The notes under the pieces were generated by a model. It searched no databases. It was not told the DNA's origin and worked only from the letters and a program-made list of their open reading frames with translations. The position numbers were made by a program, and so were the translations under genes. A DNA stretch of 64,000 nucleotides from Chitinophagales bacterium (GTDB lineage: Bacteria; Bacteroidota; Bacteroidia; Chitinophagales; BACL12), in the NCBI GenBank assembly GCA_020636645.1, contig JACJXO010000007.1:1-64000 (forward strand), in the 5' to 3' direction. How positions within the stretch are numbered: the stretch's first letter is position 1; each line of letters opens with the position of its first letter. Of this stretch, positions 1 through 8,646 are shown in pieces.

Positions 1-2
1 AT

Positions 3-47
3 AACGATGCCGGCCGGGAAACTCAGTTTACCTTTGTCAGGAATTAG
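3..47 (+). CDS. C-terminal end of an unidentified upstream gene (partial)
   Basis: An open frame enters from the left edge and stops at TAG 45-47, giving 14 residues that end in QFTFVRN. It lies 15 bases upstream of the next gene on the same strand, as the tail of a preceding gene would. Too little remains to name it, and it could be chance reading frame. Confidence 0.3.
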   Translation, partial: NDAGRETQFTFVRN

Positions 48-62
48 AGGGTATTTGGCAAA

Positions 63-1295
63 ATGAATGCATCGGGTTCAGATCTGGTAGTGATCGGCGG
101 CGGAGCAGCCGGTTTCTTTGGCGCAATACAATGTGCCGAAAGAGATCCTGATGCCCGCATCATTATCCTGGAAAAGTCAGAAAAGGTACTGACCAAAGTG
201 AAGATATCAGGCGGCGGCAGATGCAATGTGACCCATGCCTGTTTCGATCCATCGGAGATGGTACAATATTATCCCAGAGGGGAAAAGGAATTGCTGGGAC
301 CTTTTAATCGTTTTTTATCAGGCGATATGATGGCCTGGCTGGATGACCATGGTGTCGAAACAAAGATCGAAGAGGACGGCAGGGTCTTTCCTGTTTCGGA
401 CGATTCTCAGACCATCATCGATTGCTTTACAGGCACTGCTCAGAAACTGAGTATCAGCTTACGTACCGGATGTGCGGTGACCGGGTTGCAACCATCGGCC
501 GATGGCTGGATCATTCATACCGGCGAAGAAGATATCGTCGCACGAAGAGTACTTATCGCCACCGGCAGTAATCCCGCCATCTGGCGCCTGCTGGAAGCCA
601 TGGACATCGCCATCATTCCGCCTGTTCCCTCCCTCTTCACCTTCAACATCCAGCATCACCTGCTGCAGGACCTGATGGGAGTATCCCTGCCTCATGTAAC
701 ACTCACATTGAAACTGGACAAACCTGTAGTAACCGAAGGTCCCATGCTCATCACCCACTGGGGTTTGAGCGGACCCGCAGTTTTGAAAGCATCAGCCATA
801 GCAGCCAGAGAACTGTACGACATGGATTACAGGATTCACATTTCCATCAACTGGACCGGCCAGGAAAAAAATGTGGTACTGCAATGGATCGATACTCAGC
901 GCACTACGCATGGCAACAGGCAGTGCCAGCAGCAAACTGCATTTGACATTCCGAAAAGATTGTGGGAAAGACTTCATCTGGCAGCCGGCACTTCCGGAAA
1001 GAACTGGGCCGATCTTCGCACCCGCGACATAGACCTGCTGTCAGGCGTATTGTGCGGTACGATATTACCTGTCAATGGCAAGAGCACTTTCAAAGATGAA
1101 TTCGTCACAGCAGGCGGAGTGGACACACGCGATATTCAGTTCACCACCATGGAACACAAACAGTTTCCCGGTCTGCACTTTGCCGGTGAAGTGCTGAATA
1201 TCGATGCGGTGACAGGTGGGTTCAATTTTCAGGCAGCCTGGACCACAGCTTATATAGCGGCAGAAGCGATGGCCGGCAAACTAACGCAGGTCTGA
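63..1295 (+). CDS. HI0933/YhiN-like FAD-dependent flavoprotein
   Basis: A 410-residue flavoprotein of the HI0933 family, an NAD(P)/FAD-dependent oxidoreductase family of poorly known substrate. An N-terminal Rossmann dinucleotide motif GGGAAG lies at about residues 12-17, followed by the family motif GGGRCNVTH at about 50-58. The C-terminus carries the FAD-closing segments TAGGV and GEVLNIDAVTGG. Length and domain order match full-length members. ATG at 63 is the first in-frame start after the preceding TAG. The next gene is convergent, so this is probably a single-gene unit or the end of an operon entering from the left. Cytoplasmic; the reaction is not predictable from sequence. Confidence 0.85.
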   Translation: MNASGSDLVVIGGGAAGFFGAIQCAERDPDARIIILEKSEKVLTKVKISGGGRCNVTHACFDPSEMVQYYPRGEKELLGPFNRFLSGDMMAWLDDHGVETKIEEDGRVFPVSDDSQTIIDCFTGTAQKLSISLRTGCAVTGLQPSADGWIIHTGEEDIVARRVLIATGSNPAIWRLLEAMDIAIIPPVPSLFTFNIQHHLLQDLMGVSLPHVTLTLKLDKPVVTEGPMLITHWGLSGPAVLKASAIAARELYDMDYRIHISINWTGQEKNVVLQWIDTQRTTHGNRQCQQQTAFDIPKRLWERLHLAAGTSGKNWADLRTRDIDLLSGVLCGTILPVNGKSTFKDEFVTAGGVDTRDIQFTTMEHKQFPGLHFAGEVLNIDAVTGGFNFQAAWTTAYIAAEAMAGKLTQV

Positions 1296-1343
1296 CCTGT
1301 ATTTCGTTCCCTACAGGAGAGTCAGTCAACAGCTGTGACCTGA

Positions 1344-2210
1344 TCACTCCTCAAAAACAACAAAAACACGTTCGCCCACCAGCAGGTGATCTGCATGCGC
1401 ATCATCGAGCAGATGTCCGTGTACCCTGACAGTGTTGGTTGCCTCATCCACAACATCATTGATCAAATGGACCTCTCCGAACAGTGTATCAAGGGTACCC
1501 GCTGGTGTAAACCGGAACTGGTCTTCCAATTCAATCTGCTGAACATCAGAAGCAGGGATCTGCAACTCCACGTGTAAATGCGATTTATCAATGACCGAAA
1601 AGAGATGATCACCCGGGGTGGCCATCTGCCCGTTGGAAGCGTGTACCTCCGTCACTACTCCATGAATAGGTGAGTAGAGTTTCAAAGCAGTCTGGATCTG
1701 ACCAGCCAGTACACGACTTGTGTCAAATCCGATGGCATCAAGTTGTTCCTTCAATCCACTGAAAGTGGCCTTTGCCAATGCATGGTCACGCTGTGCAGTT
1801 TCCCAGTCAGCAGCTGAAAGGGCATTCTTTTCATACAGCCCGCTCATTCTGGCGAATCTTGCCTGTTCAAAGCTCCAGTTGGCTCCAGCCTCCTGCAATT
1901 GCCGTTGCAATAAGGCAAAATCAGGTGATGATATCTCAGCCAGCAATGTGCCCTTACTGACTTGTGTACCTTCCAGGACGGCGATACCGGAAATATACCC
2001 GGATGATCTTGCGTGTATCTCTGCCATACTGGAGGGAGGAACATCGATATAACCAAAACATTCCATTACCTGTGGTGCATGTTTCGTCGCTTGAGCAATT
2101 GCAGCTTGTTCAGTTTCTTCATCCTCCGGTACAAACTCATTTACCGGAGACTTTTCATTGCATGAATTCAGCACAATAAAAACAGAAACTATTATTATTA
2201 TTTTTTTCAT
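1344..2210 (-). CDS. RND efflux periplasmic adaptor lipoprotein (CusB/CzcB-like)
   Basis: A 288-residue membrane-fusion protein linking an inner-membrane RND pump to an outer-membrane channel. It begins with a lipoprotein signal (lipobox ending LNSC, Cys17). A biotinyl-lipoyl-like half follows (SSGYISGIAVLEGTQVSKG), then a helical hairpin (about 95-160), the second lipoyl half (YSPIHGVVTEVHASNGQMATPG) and a beta-barrel. It is short for the family and lacks an extended C-terminal membrane-proximal domain. Its ATG overlaps the stop of the upstream pump gene by 4 bases (ATGA), so the two are translationally coupled. The metal cannot be read from the sequence; copper/silver or zinc/cobalt-type divalent ions are typical. 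Confidence 0.85.
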   Translation of the reverse strand: MKKIIIIVSVFIVLNSCNEKSPVNEFVPEDEETEQAAIAQATKHAPQVMECFGYIDVPPSSMAEIHARSSGYISGIAVLEGTQVSKGTLLAEISSPDFALLQRQLQEAGANWSFEQARFARMSGLYEKNALSAADWETAQRDHALAKATFSGLKEQLDAIGFDTSRVLAGQIQTALKLYSPIHGVVTEVHASNGQMATPGDHLFSVIDKSHLHVELQIPASDVQQIELEDQFRFTPAGTLDTLFGEVHLINDVVDEATNTVRVHGHLLDDAHADHLLVGERVFVVFEE

Positions 2211-5200
2211 TTTATATCATTTTCAGTAAGAAAACTCAGTTGAATGGTTTGCATATTGTAGGAGCTGATCAGGCCGATCCATGCTATAGCCGCTTCGAGC
2301 TGTACAGTAAGCTGCTGACAATACTGATAGACATCAATCTGTCCATCGTAGAATCTATTCTGCAGTTCAGCGATGGAAGAGCTGTACATGGCAAGCGGAT
2401 CCTCGGGCCATGACGAGAGCAGCTCTTTTGTGAGCATCCTCGTTTCAGATAATTGCCTGATCTGCATCTCCAGCTGGTGCTGATCCTGTTGCACCTGCCA
2501 CTGCAGATTTTGTTGCTGCAGCTCCTGCTGCTCTAACATGACCGATGTGCCACTGTGCAAAATAGGTATGGAAATTCCGGCTCGCACCCCCTGGAATCCA
2601 TTCACGCCTCCCAGAGACTGTCTGAAATAACCAAGACTCAGGTCCGGTATCCGGTGGCTTCTGATCACATCCATTTGTCGGACAGACATCTCTACAGCCA
2701 GTTCGGATGGTCTTATCTGAAGAGATGAAGGCCGCAATTCGCCGGGTATCATATGGTCGTCTCTTACCTTCAGATCCGGATCTGGAATAAGCGTGCTGTC
2801 TCCACACAGGTACTGAAGCATTCCAAGACTTTCAGTGAGCTTTGTACCTGAAGTATAGCGCATGGTGAGTAAATCACGAATCACCTGTTCCATCATCACC
2901 TGCTCGGCCAGCGTAAGCATACCCGCCTCTCTTCGGGTATTGACCAGGGCAAGTGCGGTAGATGTCATATCGGAAACGGAATCCAGAAACGCCTGTTCAG
3001 CCCTGAACTGCTGATAACCGGCAAGTGCTGTTCGCACCTGATAAGCCAGTGAAGCCATAGTCAGCTCCCGGATGGCAACAGCCTGCGCTGCGCCGGCCTC
3101 AGCAAATGCCCTGTTGACCCCCGCTGACCAGGGTTTACCCAACTGCTGGTCAACACCCCACTGAAGATCATTGACCACCTCATTGATCTGTCCGTATTGA
3201 ATATCAACAGTAGCCGGAGGCAATATCCATGAGCGCCGCTTCTCAGCTTCCCAGTGGGCTATGCGATTATCAGCCTGTGCCAATGCAGGCCAGTGCTGAG
3301 CTGCTTTCATGATCAGTTCCTGTTCATTGTATGTTTGGGCATTGCCGGCAAAAGGAATGAACAGCAGGCCGGACAGCATGGACACCGCAGCAGGGCGCAG
3401 CCGCAAACGGGTATGCTCATACAAATAATACAAGGCAGGTAAGACCACCAGTGTCAGAAAGGTAGCGGTGATCAGTCCCCCGATCACTACGGTGGCCAGA
3501 GGACGTTGCACCTCAGCACCACTTCCCGTTGACAAAGCCATCGGCATAAAACCAAGAGAGGCCACCATGGCTGTCATCAGGACCGGCCGCAATCTGGAAA
3601 CTCCTGCTGTGATCACAATGTCTTTCAAACTCATATCTTCTTTTTTACTGAGTCTTATGAATTCATTCATCAGTACGATCCCATTCAGAACAGCTACACC
3701 GAACAGAGCAATAAAACCGATCCCTGCCGAAATACTGAATGGCAGTCCCCTCAGCTGAAGGGCCAGCACACCACCAACTGCAGATAAAGGCACCGCAACA
3801 AAAATGATCAGCGCCTTACTGACAGAATTAAAAGTGATGTAGAGCAGGAACAGGATCAGCAACAGTGCAACGGGAACGGCTACAGACAAGCGTTCAACAG
3901 CATGCTGAAGGTTCTCGAATGCGCCGCCATATGCGATGTAATATCCGGGAGGCAGCTCCAGTGGACGCAGGGCATTTTCTATATCGGCCACCAGGGTTGC
4001 TACATCTACATCCCGCACATTCACCCCAACCTTGATCAGTCTTCGGGCATCTTCACGGCTGATCTGCATAGGACTTAGCATTTCCTGTACAACTGCTACC
4101 TGCGACAAAGGCACCAGTTCACCACTTGCTGCAGGTACCATGATCCGGTTGAGGTTCAGTGTTTCACGCCCCGATTCACTGAATCTGACCACGAGGTCAA
4201 AACGACGTTCATTTTCATAGACGGATCCGGCCACCTCTCCTGCATAAGCGGTTCGTATAGCTCTGTTGACGGAGGCAACATCAATACCATGCACCGACAT
4301 CTGGCGACGGTCCATCTGTACCCTCCATTGCCGGAGCCCTGCTGTTTGTTCTACCTTAACATCTCCTGCACCATGTATGCTGCTGATCATCTCCGCAGCC
4401 TCATCGGCAATGCGTTTAAGCTCCACCGGGTCTTCCCCGTAGATCTTTACAGCAATATCCGTCTTGGCTCCTGTCATCAGCTCATTGAATCGAAGTTGTA
4501 TCGGTTGTGTAAACTCAAACGACGCATCGCCGATGGTATCCAATACCGTTTTCATCAAACCAATAAGGTCTTCCCGGTTATCAGCTGAGGTCCATTCCTT
4601 CCGGTCCTTCATGACGATCATGATATCAGCATCTTCAATGGCCATGGGATCTGTTGGTACCTCTGCAGTGCCGATCTTGGATACCACGTGCAACACTTCC
4701 GGAAAATGCTGTTTCAGCAAACGCTCAGCCTCTGACGAGCGTGCAATGCTGTGACTCAGGGATGAACCAGGTTCCACAGACATCTGCATAGCCAGATCTC
4801 CCTCCTCCAGCGTAGGAACGAACTCTGCCCCCATGCGCAGGAACAGTATGATCGCAAGGACCAAAGCTGCCAATGAGCTGATTATGACCATGACTGGTTT
4901 TCTTACCGCAAAAGTGATGGCAGGCTTGTAAGCTTTTCGAAGTGCACCGACCAGGCGATCGGCAAAAGTGTGGTGTTCCCGGATGTTGCGATCCAGGGCC
5001 ATTGCAGAGATCACCGGCACGTAGGTAAGTGATAACAGCAATGATCCCAGCACTGCAAAACTGACCGTCTGGGCCATGGGCAGGAACATCTTACCTTCTA
5101 TTCCTTCGAGGGTAAATATGGGAACGAACACCACCAGTATAATAAGCACCCCGAAGGCTGCGGAACGGTAGATCTGAGAAGCAGAAAATGTGATGGCCTC

Positions 5201-6502
5201 ATCCATTTGCTGCCGGCTCAGTTTACTGCCACGGCGGAATGTGTACAAGTAGTGAAGCACACTTTCCACAATGATGACAGCGCCGTCCACCACGATACCG
5301 AAGTCTATTGCACCCAAAGACATCAGGTTGGCCGATACACCAAATATGCGCATCATAATGAGGGCGAACAGCATGGACAACGGAATGACAGATGCCACCA
5401 CAAGACCAGCCCGCCAGTTACCCAGCAGGAGTACCACAATGAAAATGACGATCAGTCCCCCTTCTATGAGATTTCGGCTCACAGTATGAATGGTTCTTCC
5501 CACAAGTTCAGAGCGATCCAGATAAGGGTAAATGTGTACTCCTTCCGGCAAGGAGGCTTCCACCTCTTCGATCCGCTCCTTCACGTTTCTGATCGCTTCA
5601 GATGAGTTGGCTCCTTTCAGCATCAGGGTTATTCCGCCAACCACCTCTCCCTGTCCATCCATGGTCATGGCGCCATATCGCTGTGGGCTACCGAATCCGA
5701 CTGTAGCCACATCGCGGATACGAACGGGTACACCACCCTTCACTGTTACCGGTATCAAGCCAATGTCGGCCAGGCTGCCGGCCCTGCCTTCCATCCGGAT
5801 ATAGAATGCCTTGTCTGCCTGTTCCAGGTAACTTCCACCGCTGTTTGCATTGTTGTCAGCAAGTGCCCTGAAAATATCATCCAGGGTAACCTCCCATTGC
5901 AACATCCTAACCGGATCTGCACTGACCTCGTACTGCCTCACCCGTCCACCAAAGCTGCTCACCTCAATGATACCTTCCATTCCTGCAAGCTGACGCTTGA
6001 TGACCCAGTCCTGAATGGTTCGCAGATCCATATCAGAATACTGGCCGGTATGCATGGAATCAACTGTAAGCACATACTGATATATTTCGCCCAGACCAGT
6101 AGTGATGGGCATCATTTCGGGCGATCCCAGTTCAGAAGGGATCTCTGCGGCAGCCAGCTGAATCTGTTCACCAACGAACTGACGTGCCTTCATAATGTCT
6201 GTCCGGTCTTCAAATACAATGGTGACCACTGAGAGACCATATCTGGATATACTTCTTAGTTCTGTGACCTCCGGGATATTCGCCATGTATGATTCGATCG
6301 GATAGGTTACATATTGTTCCACTTCCTCGGCTGCAAGTGTGGGGCTAACGGTTACTACCTGCACCTGGTTGTTCGTGATGTCAGGCACAGCATCTATAGG
6401 AATCCTGGATAATGAATCAACTCCAACTGCTGCCATGGCGAGGACAGCTACCAGTACGATCAGTTTATTCTTAACAGAAAATGATATTATTCTTTCAAAC
6501 AT
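2207..6502 (-). CDS. CusA/CzcA heavy-metal RND pump fused to a TolC-like outer-membrane channel
   Basis: A protein of about 1431 residues combining two normally separate parts of a tripartite pump. Residues 1 to about 1030 are a complete heavy-metal-efflux RND permease: N-terminal helix, periplasmic porter domains, and the family segment DFGIVVDGAVIIVES in the transmembrane core. After the last helix comes a second export-signal-like hydrophobic stretch (VSMLSGLLFIPFAGNAQ), then about 370 residues of TolC/CusC-type helical outer-membrane factor. Start set at ATG 6502 (MFERIISFSVKNK), the usual pump N-terminus; an upstream start at 6526 would add 8 residues. Such fusions are known in Bacteroidetes. 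How the TolC half reaches the outer membrane (cleavage or spanning) is not evident. Confidence 0.9.
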   Translation of the reverse strand: MFERIISFSVKNKLIVLVAVLAMAAVGVDSLSRIPIDAVPDITNNQVQVVTVSPTLAAEEVEQYVTYPIESYMANIPEVTELRSISRYGLSVVTIVFEDRTDIMKARQFVGEQIQLAAAEIPSELGSPEMMPITTGLGEIYQYVLTVDSMHTGQYSDMDLRTIQDWVIKRQLAGMEGIIEVSSFGGRVRQYEVSADPVRMLQWEVTLDDIFRALADNNANSGGSYLEQADKAFYIRMEGRAGSLADIGLIPVTVKGGVPVRIRDVATVGFGSPQRYGAMTMDGQGEVVGGITLMLKGANSSEAIRNVKERIEEVEASLPEGVHIYPYLDRSELVGRTIHTVSRNLIEGGLIVIFIVVLLLGNWRAGLVVASVIPLSMLFALIMMRIFGVSANLMSLGAIDFGIVVDGAVIIVESVLHYLYTFRRGSKLSRQQMDEAITFSASQIYRSAAFGVLIILVVFVPIFTLEGIEGKMFLPMAQTVSFAVLGSLLLSLTYVPVISAMALDRNIREHHTFADRLVGALRKAYKPAITFAVRKPVMVIISSLAALVLAIILFLRMGAEFVPTLEEGDLAMQMSVEPGSSLSHSIARSSEAERLLKQHFPEVLHVVSKIGTAEVPTDPMAIEDADIMIVMKDRKEWTSADNREDLIGLMKTVLDTIGDASFEFTQPIQLRFNELMTGAKTDIAVKIYGEDPVELKRIADEAAEMISSIHGAGDVKVEQTAGLRQWRVQMDRRQMSVHGIDVASVNRAIRTAYAGEVAGSVYENERRFDLVVRFSESGRETLNLNRIMVPAASGELVPLSQVAVVQEMLSPMQISREDARRLIKVGVNVRDVDVATLVADIENALRPLELPPGYYIAYGGAFENLQHAVERLSVAVPVALLLILFLLYITFNSVSKALIIFVAVPLSAVGGVLALQLRGLPFSISAGIGFIALFGVAVLNGIVLMNEFIRLSKKEDMSLKDIVITAGVSRLRPVLMTAMVASLGFMPMALSTGSGAEVQRPLATVVIGGLITATFLTLVVLPALYYLYEHTRLRLRPAAVSMLSGLLFIPFAGNAQTYNEQELIMKAAQHWPALAQADNRIAHWEAEKRRSWILPPATVDIQYGQINEVVNDLQWGVDQQLGKPWSAGVNRAFAEAGAAQAVAIRELTMASLAYQVRTALAGYQQFRAEQAFLDSVSDMTSTALALVNTRREAGMLTLAEQVMMEQVIRDLLTMRYTSGTKLTESLGMLQYLCGDSTLIPDPDLKVRDDHMIPGELRPSSLQIRPSELAVEMSVRQMDVIRSHRIPDLSLGYFRQSLGGVNGFQGVRAGISIPILHSGTSVMLEQQELQQQNLQWQVQQDQHQLEMQIRQLSETRMLTKELLSSWPEDPLAMYSSSIAELQNRFYDGQIDVYQYCQQLTVQLEAAIAWIGLISSYNMQTIQLSFLTENDIK

Positions 6503-6569
6503 GTTATATTGTTGACAATAAAGCATAGCAACCGATCATAGAACCGGTTGCAGAACAAAGCAGAAATTG

Positions 6570-6941
6570 TCAACTAACCGGAGGAGGCCGGACCGCAAAC
6601 GGGGACCCGGCGTGGCTGAATTGCAGCGGCAGATCAGTGGTAACCGACAGGCATCGAACACATGAAAAAGAATGGCTGGCATCAACCGGGGCACAAAAAA
6701 GGAATGCACCTGGAGAAGCGTCGGCACCCTGTGCCGAATGAAGATAGTTATCGGGGCTGTTGAGACGTGAATGATTGTGAGACAATACATTCAACCATGT
6801 TATCTGCCCATGTTCGCAGATATCTGCATGCAATTCTGCTACATTATTGTCCGCCTCATTCTGATGCAGATGAGGCAGCAAACTGTGCATCACCAAAATA
6901 GCGGCAGCACAGGTCAGCAGGATTGAACGCAGTAAAGCCAT
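6570..6941 (-). CDS. Small His/Cys-containing exported protein upstream of the metal pump
   Basis: A 123-residue protein with an N-terminal hydrophobic segment (residues 3-22, signal peptide or anchor), then HSLLPHLHQNE and a soluble part with many His and several Cys. It lies 67 bases upstream of the CusA-TolC gene on the same strand. Small His-rich proteins commonly precede CzcA-like pumps in Bacteroidetes, so a metal-binding or sensing role is inferred. Start chosen at ATG 6941 because a -7 box lies just upstream (6947-6954) and the signal peptide begins there; the frame stays open further upstream to 7094 without a plausible start. No specific family recognised. Confidence 0.6.
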   Translation of the reverse strand: MALLRSILLTCAAAILVMHSLLPHLHQNEADNNVAELHADICEHGQITWLNVLSHNHSRLNSPDNYLHSAQGADASPGAFLFCAPVDASHSFSCVRCLSVTTDLPLQFSHAGSPFAVRPPPVS

Positions 6942-6946
6942 CGGTA

Positions 6947-6954
6947 CAAAGGTA
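6947..6954 (-). promoter_or_regulatory. -7 promoter box TACCTTTG of the metal-efflux operon
   Basis: On the minus strand TACCTTTG matches the Bacteroidetes -7 consensus TAnnTTTG and ends 5 bases before ATG 6941, implying a nearly leaderless transcript. It lies in the 70-base gap between divergent genes. Confidence 0.6.
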
Positions 6955-7010
6955 ATTTTTTCACTACTCATTTCCGATGACCACAGGTTACCAACTGTTA
7001 ACTTTACCAC

Positions 7011-8249
7011 ATGTATGTGGCGGCAGCTCCATTGGTTTATACCCTGTTGTTCCTGATCTGGCTGCAGCGGAAAGGATATTTCGGTGGCCTGCATGCACGC
7101 TGGTGGCAGGGTGCTTTTATACTACATGTGCTGGCAGGTATCGGCAATCTGGCGGTCTGGGTCTTTGCGGTAGGGCATGGCGACAGCATCAACTACATCC
7201 ACGACGGACATATGATCTGGGAGACGCTGCGTTCTCATCCCTCCCATTTTTTAGAGCTCACCTTCGGCTGGGGTGCTGATAATGTGTATCCGGAACATTT
7301 GCTTTACATCTCAGAACCTCTCAAATATTCCTGGAATAATATTGAATACACGATGGTGCGCATCCATGCCATCCTGTTCGTATTCACTTTCGGTAATGCA
7401 TGGGGCAATATCGTCCTGCTGAACATCGCCTACTTTGCCGGAGCCAGGTTTCTGTATTTCCGTTTATGGCAAAGACATCCGGAAAGAAAGACAGGGCTGT
7501 TCGGCCTGGTGCTGCTCATTCCATCGGTTGTGATCTGGAGTGCGGGAACCCTGAAAGAAGGCCCGGCACTTATGCTGATGATGTTCATCAGCGGGCTCTT
7601 ACTGGACATGGAAAAACAGTTCAGGTGGCGGTCGCTCTTCTGGCTGTTCGTTTGTATGGCCGTCATGCTGCTCATCCGCGAATACTATGTCATCTTCCTG
7701 GTACCCCTGTTGTTCTTGTGGTGGATGGGACAGAAAATTTCGCGAAGCGGATGGTTGTTTTTTGGGGCGGCCCTGGCGGGGATGGTAGTGGTGTTGGTGG
7801 CCGATCGTACTTCCGATGACTACTCGGTTGCAGAGATCATCTGCGAAGCCCAGCAATTCTATATTCCGATAGGGACAGATCCGGAATACGATTATCACAT
7901 CTATAGTGGTATCGATGATAGGGAACCATTGACAGAACTTCCGGGTGTGCTGAATAACATCTTCTTCCGGCCGAATGTCATTCATAGTTCCTCACTGGTA
8001 AGGCGTTACTTTGCCCTGGAACTGATGCTCTGCTGGATCGTGCTGCTGATGCTGATGATTCAGTCGGCATCGAGGCGTTACCACATCTCTCCCACCACCT
8101 GGCTGCTCACCTGGTTGTCGGTGGCAGTACTACTCCTGTATGGCTACGTGGTGACCGATGCCGATACCATGAGCCGGTACCGGTCCATTCCGGTGTTTTT
8201 GCTGCTGGTGGCGTGGGTGTTGCCAGGGGAGCGGAAATTGGAAGGTTAA
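7011..8249 (+). CDS. Polytopic membrane protein, possibly glycosyltransferase-like (unidentified)
   Basis: A 412-residue integral membrane protein with about nine to ten hydrophobic segments, for example at 3-17, 34-52, 125-160, 205-235 and 335-405. Between segments 1 and 2 and later helices is a loop with DGHMIWETLRSHP. The overall look resembles polytopic lipid-linked-sugar transferases of Bacteroidetes, but I see no diagnostic motif, so the function is unknown. ATG 7011 is preceded by TAACTTTA, a near match to the -7 box. A probable terminator follows at 8261. It is divergent from the efflux operon and apparently a single gene. Confidence 0.7.
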   Translation: MYVAAAPLVYTLLFLIWLQRKGYFGGLHARWWQGAFILHVLAGIGNLAVWVFAVGHGDSINYIHDGHMIWETLRSHPSHFLELTFGWGADNVYPEHLLYISEPLKYSWNNIEYTMVRIHAILFVFTFGNAWGNIVLLNIAYFAGARFLYFRLWQRHPERKTGLFGLVLLIPSVVIWSAGTLKEGPALMLMMFISGLLLDMEKQFRWRSLFWLFVCMAVMLLIREYYVIFLVPLLFLWWMGQKISRSGWLFFGAALAGMVVVLVADRTSDDYSVAEIICEAQQFYIPIGTDPEYDYHIYSGIDDREPLTELPGVLNNIFFRPNVIHSSSLVRRYFALELMLCWIVLLMLMIQSASRRYHISPTTWLLTWLSVAVLLLYGYVVTDADTMSRYRSIPVFLLLVAWVLPGERKLEG

Positions 8250-8260
8250 ATGTTTGGTAG

Positions 8261-8284
8261 CCCCATAGGTGGGGATTTTTTTTT
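8261..8284 (+). terminator. Rho-independent terminator of the membrane-protein gene
   Basis: A short hairpin CCCCA-TAGG-TGGGG followed by nine T residues, 12 bases after the stop codon at 8247-8249. The stem is only 5 bp, so efficiency is uncertain. Confidence 0.55.
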
Positions 8285-8301
8285 GTCACCCATAGCGTTA
8301 G

Positions 8302-8351
8302 CCACAGAGTTCCTTGTCCCTCCTCCGTCGGGCAGGCAGGTAACTCTGTGG
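8302..8351. repeat. Inverted repeat CCACAGAGTT...AACTCTGTGG
   Basis: Perfect 10-bp arms at 8302-8311 and 8342-8351 enclose 30 bases containing the GGCAGGCAGG motif also seen at 27699-27706. It looks like a dispersed non-coding repeat. Confidence 0.6.
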
Positions 8352-8361
8352 GGACGGAAGG

Positions 8362-8423
8362 GTTAACCAACAACCAACAACCAATAACCAAAAACTAATA
8401 ACCAGTAGCCAACAACTAACTAC
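8362..8423. repeat. Low-complexity AACCA/AACAACC tract
   Basis: Degenerate tandem units of CAACCAA and TAACCA type on the plus strand, non-coding, between the inverted repeat and the glnN promoter region. Confidence 0.65.
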
Positions 8424-8537
8424 CCTGCATCTCTTCGCGATTCGCACATTCAACTGCTTTTGGGCCCCGAAATCGCTGCCAGCGACCCTTTATTGCCGAT
8501 TTCATACCATTTAATTTATATTTTTCGATATATTAGT

Positions 8538-8590
8538 TATTTTTGGGCAGGTGGGCTGTTTTTGCACATTTGTTGAAATATTTTGCACAT
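8538..8590 (+). promoter_or_regulatory. Putative glnN promoter and direct-repeat operator
   Basis: TATTTTTG at 8538-8545 fits the -7 consensus and would give a leader of about 95 bases. Downstream, TTTTGCACAT occurs at 8560-8569 and again at 8581-8590, a 21-bp period (two helical turns), which suggests a dimer-binding operator. Nitrogen regulation is inferred only from the gene. Confidence 0.4.
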
Positions 8591-8646
8591 ATTTTGGAGA
8601 ATGGTAGCAAATTATCGGAGTTTTGTACCAGAAAAATCCCAAAATA

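Larger units (their letters stand above)
8250..8646. other. 397-bp spacer between the membrane protein and glnN
   Basis: No gene seen. In order it holds a short terminator (8261-8284), an inverted repeat (8302-8351), a low-complexity AACCA tract (8362-8423) and the AT-rich glnN promoter region (about 8500-8646). Confidence 0.7.

Noticed and set aside
459..758. Minus-strand frame opposite the HI0933-like gene
   Set aside because: Shadow of a well-supported gene; composition does not look like a real protein. The same applies to the long opposite frames within glnN, the RND pump and the lipoprotein genes.
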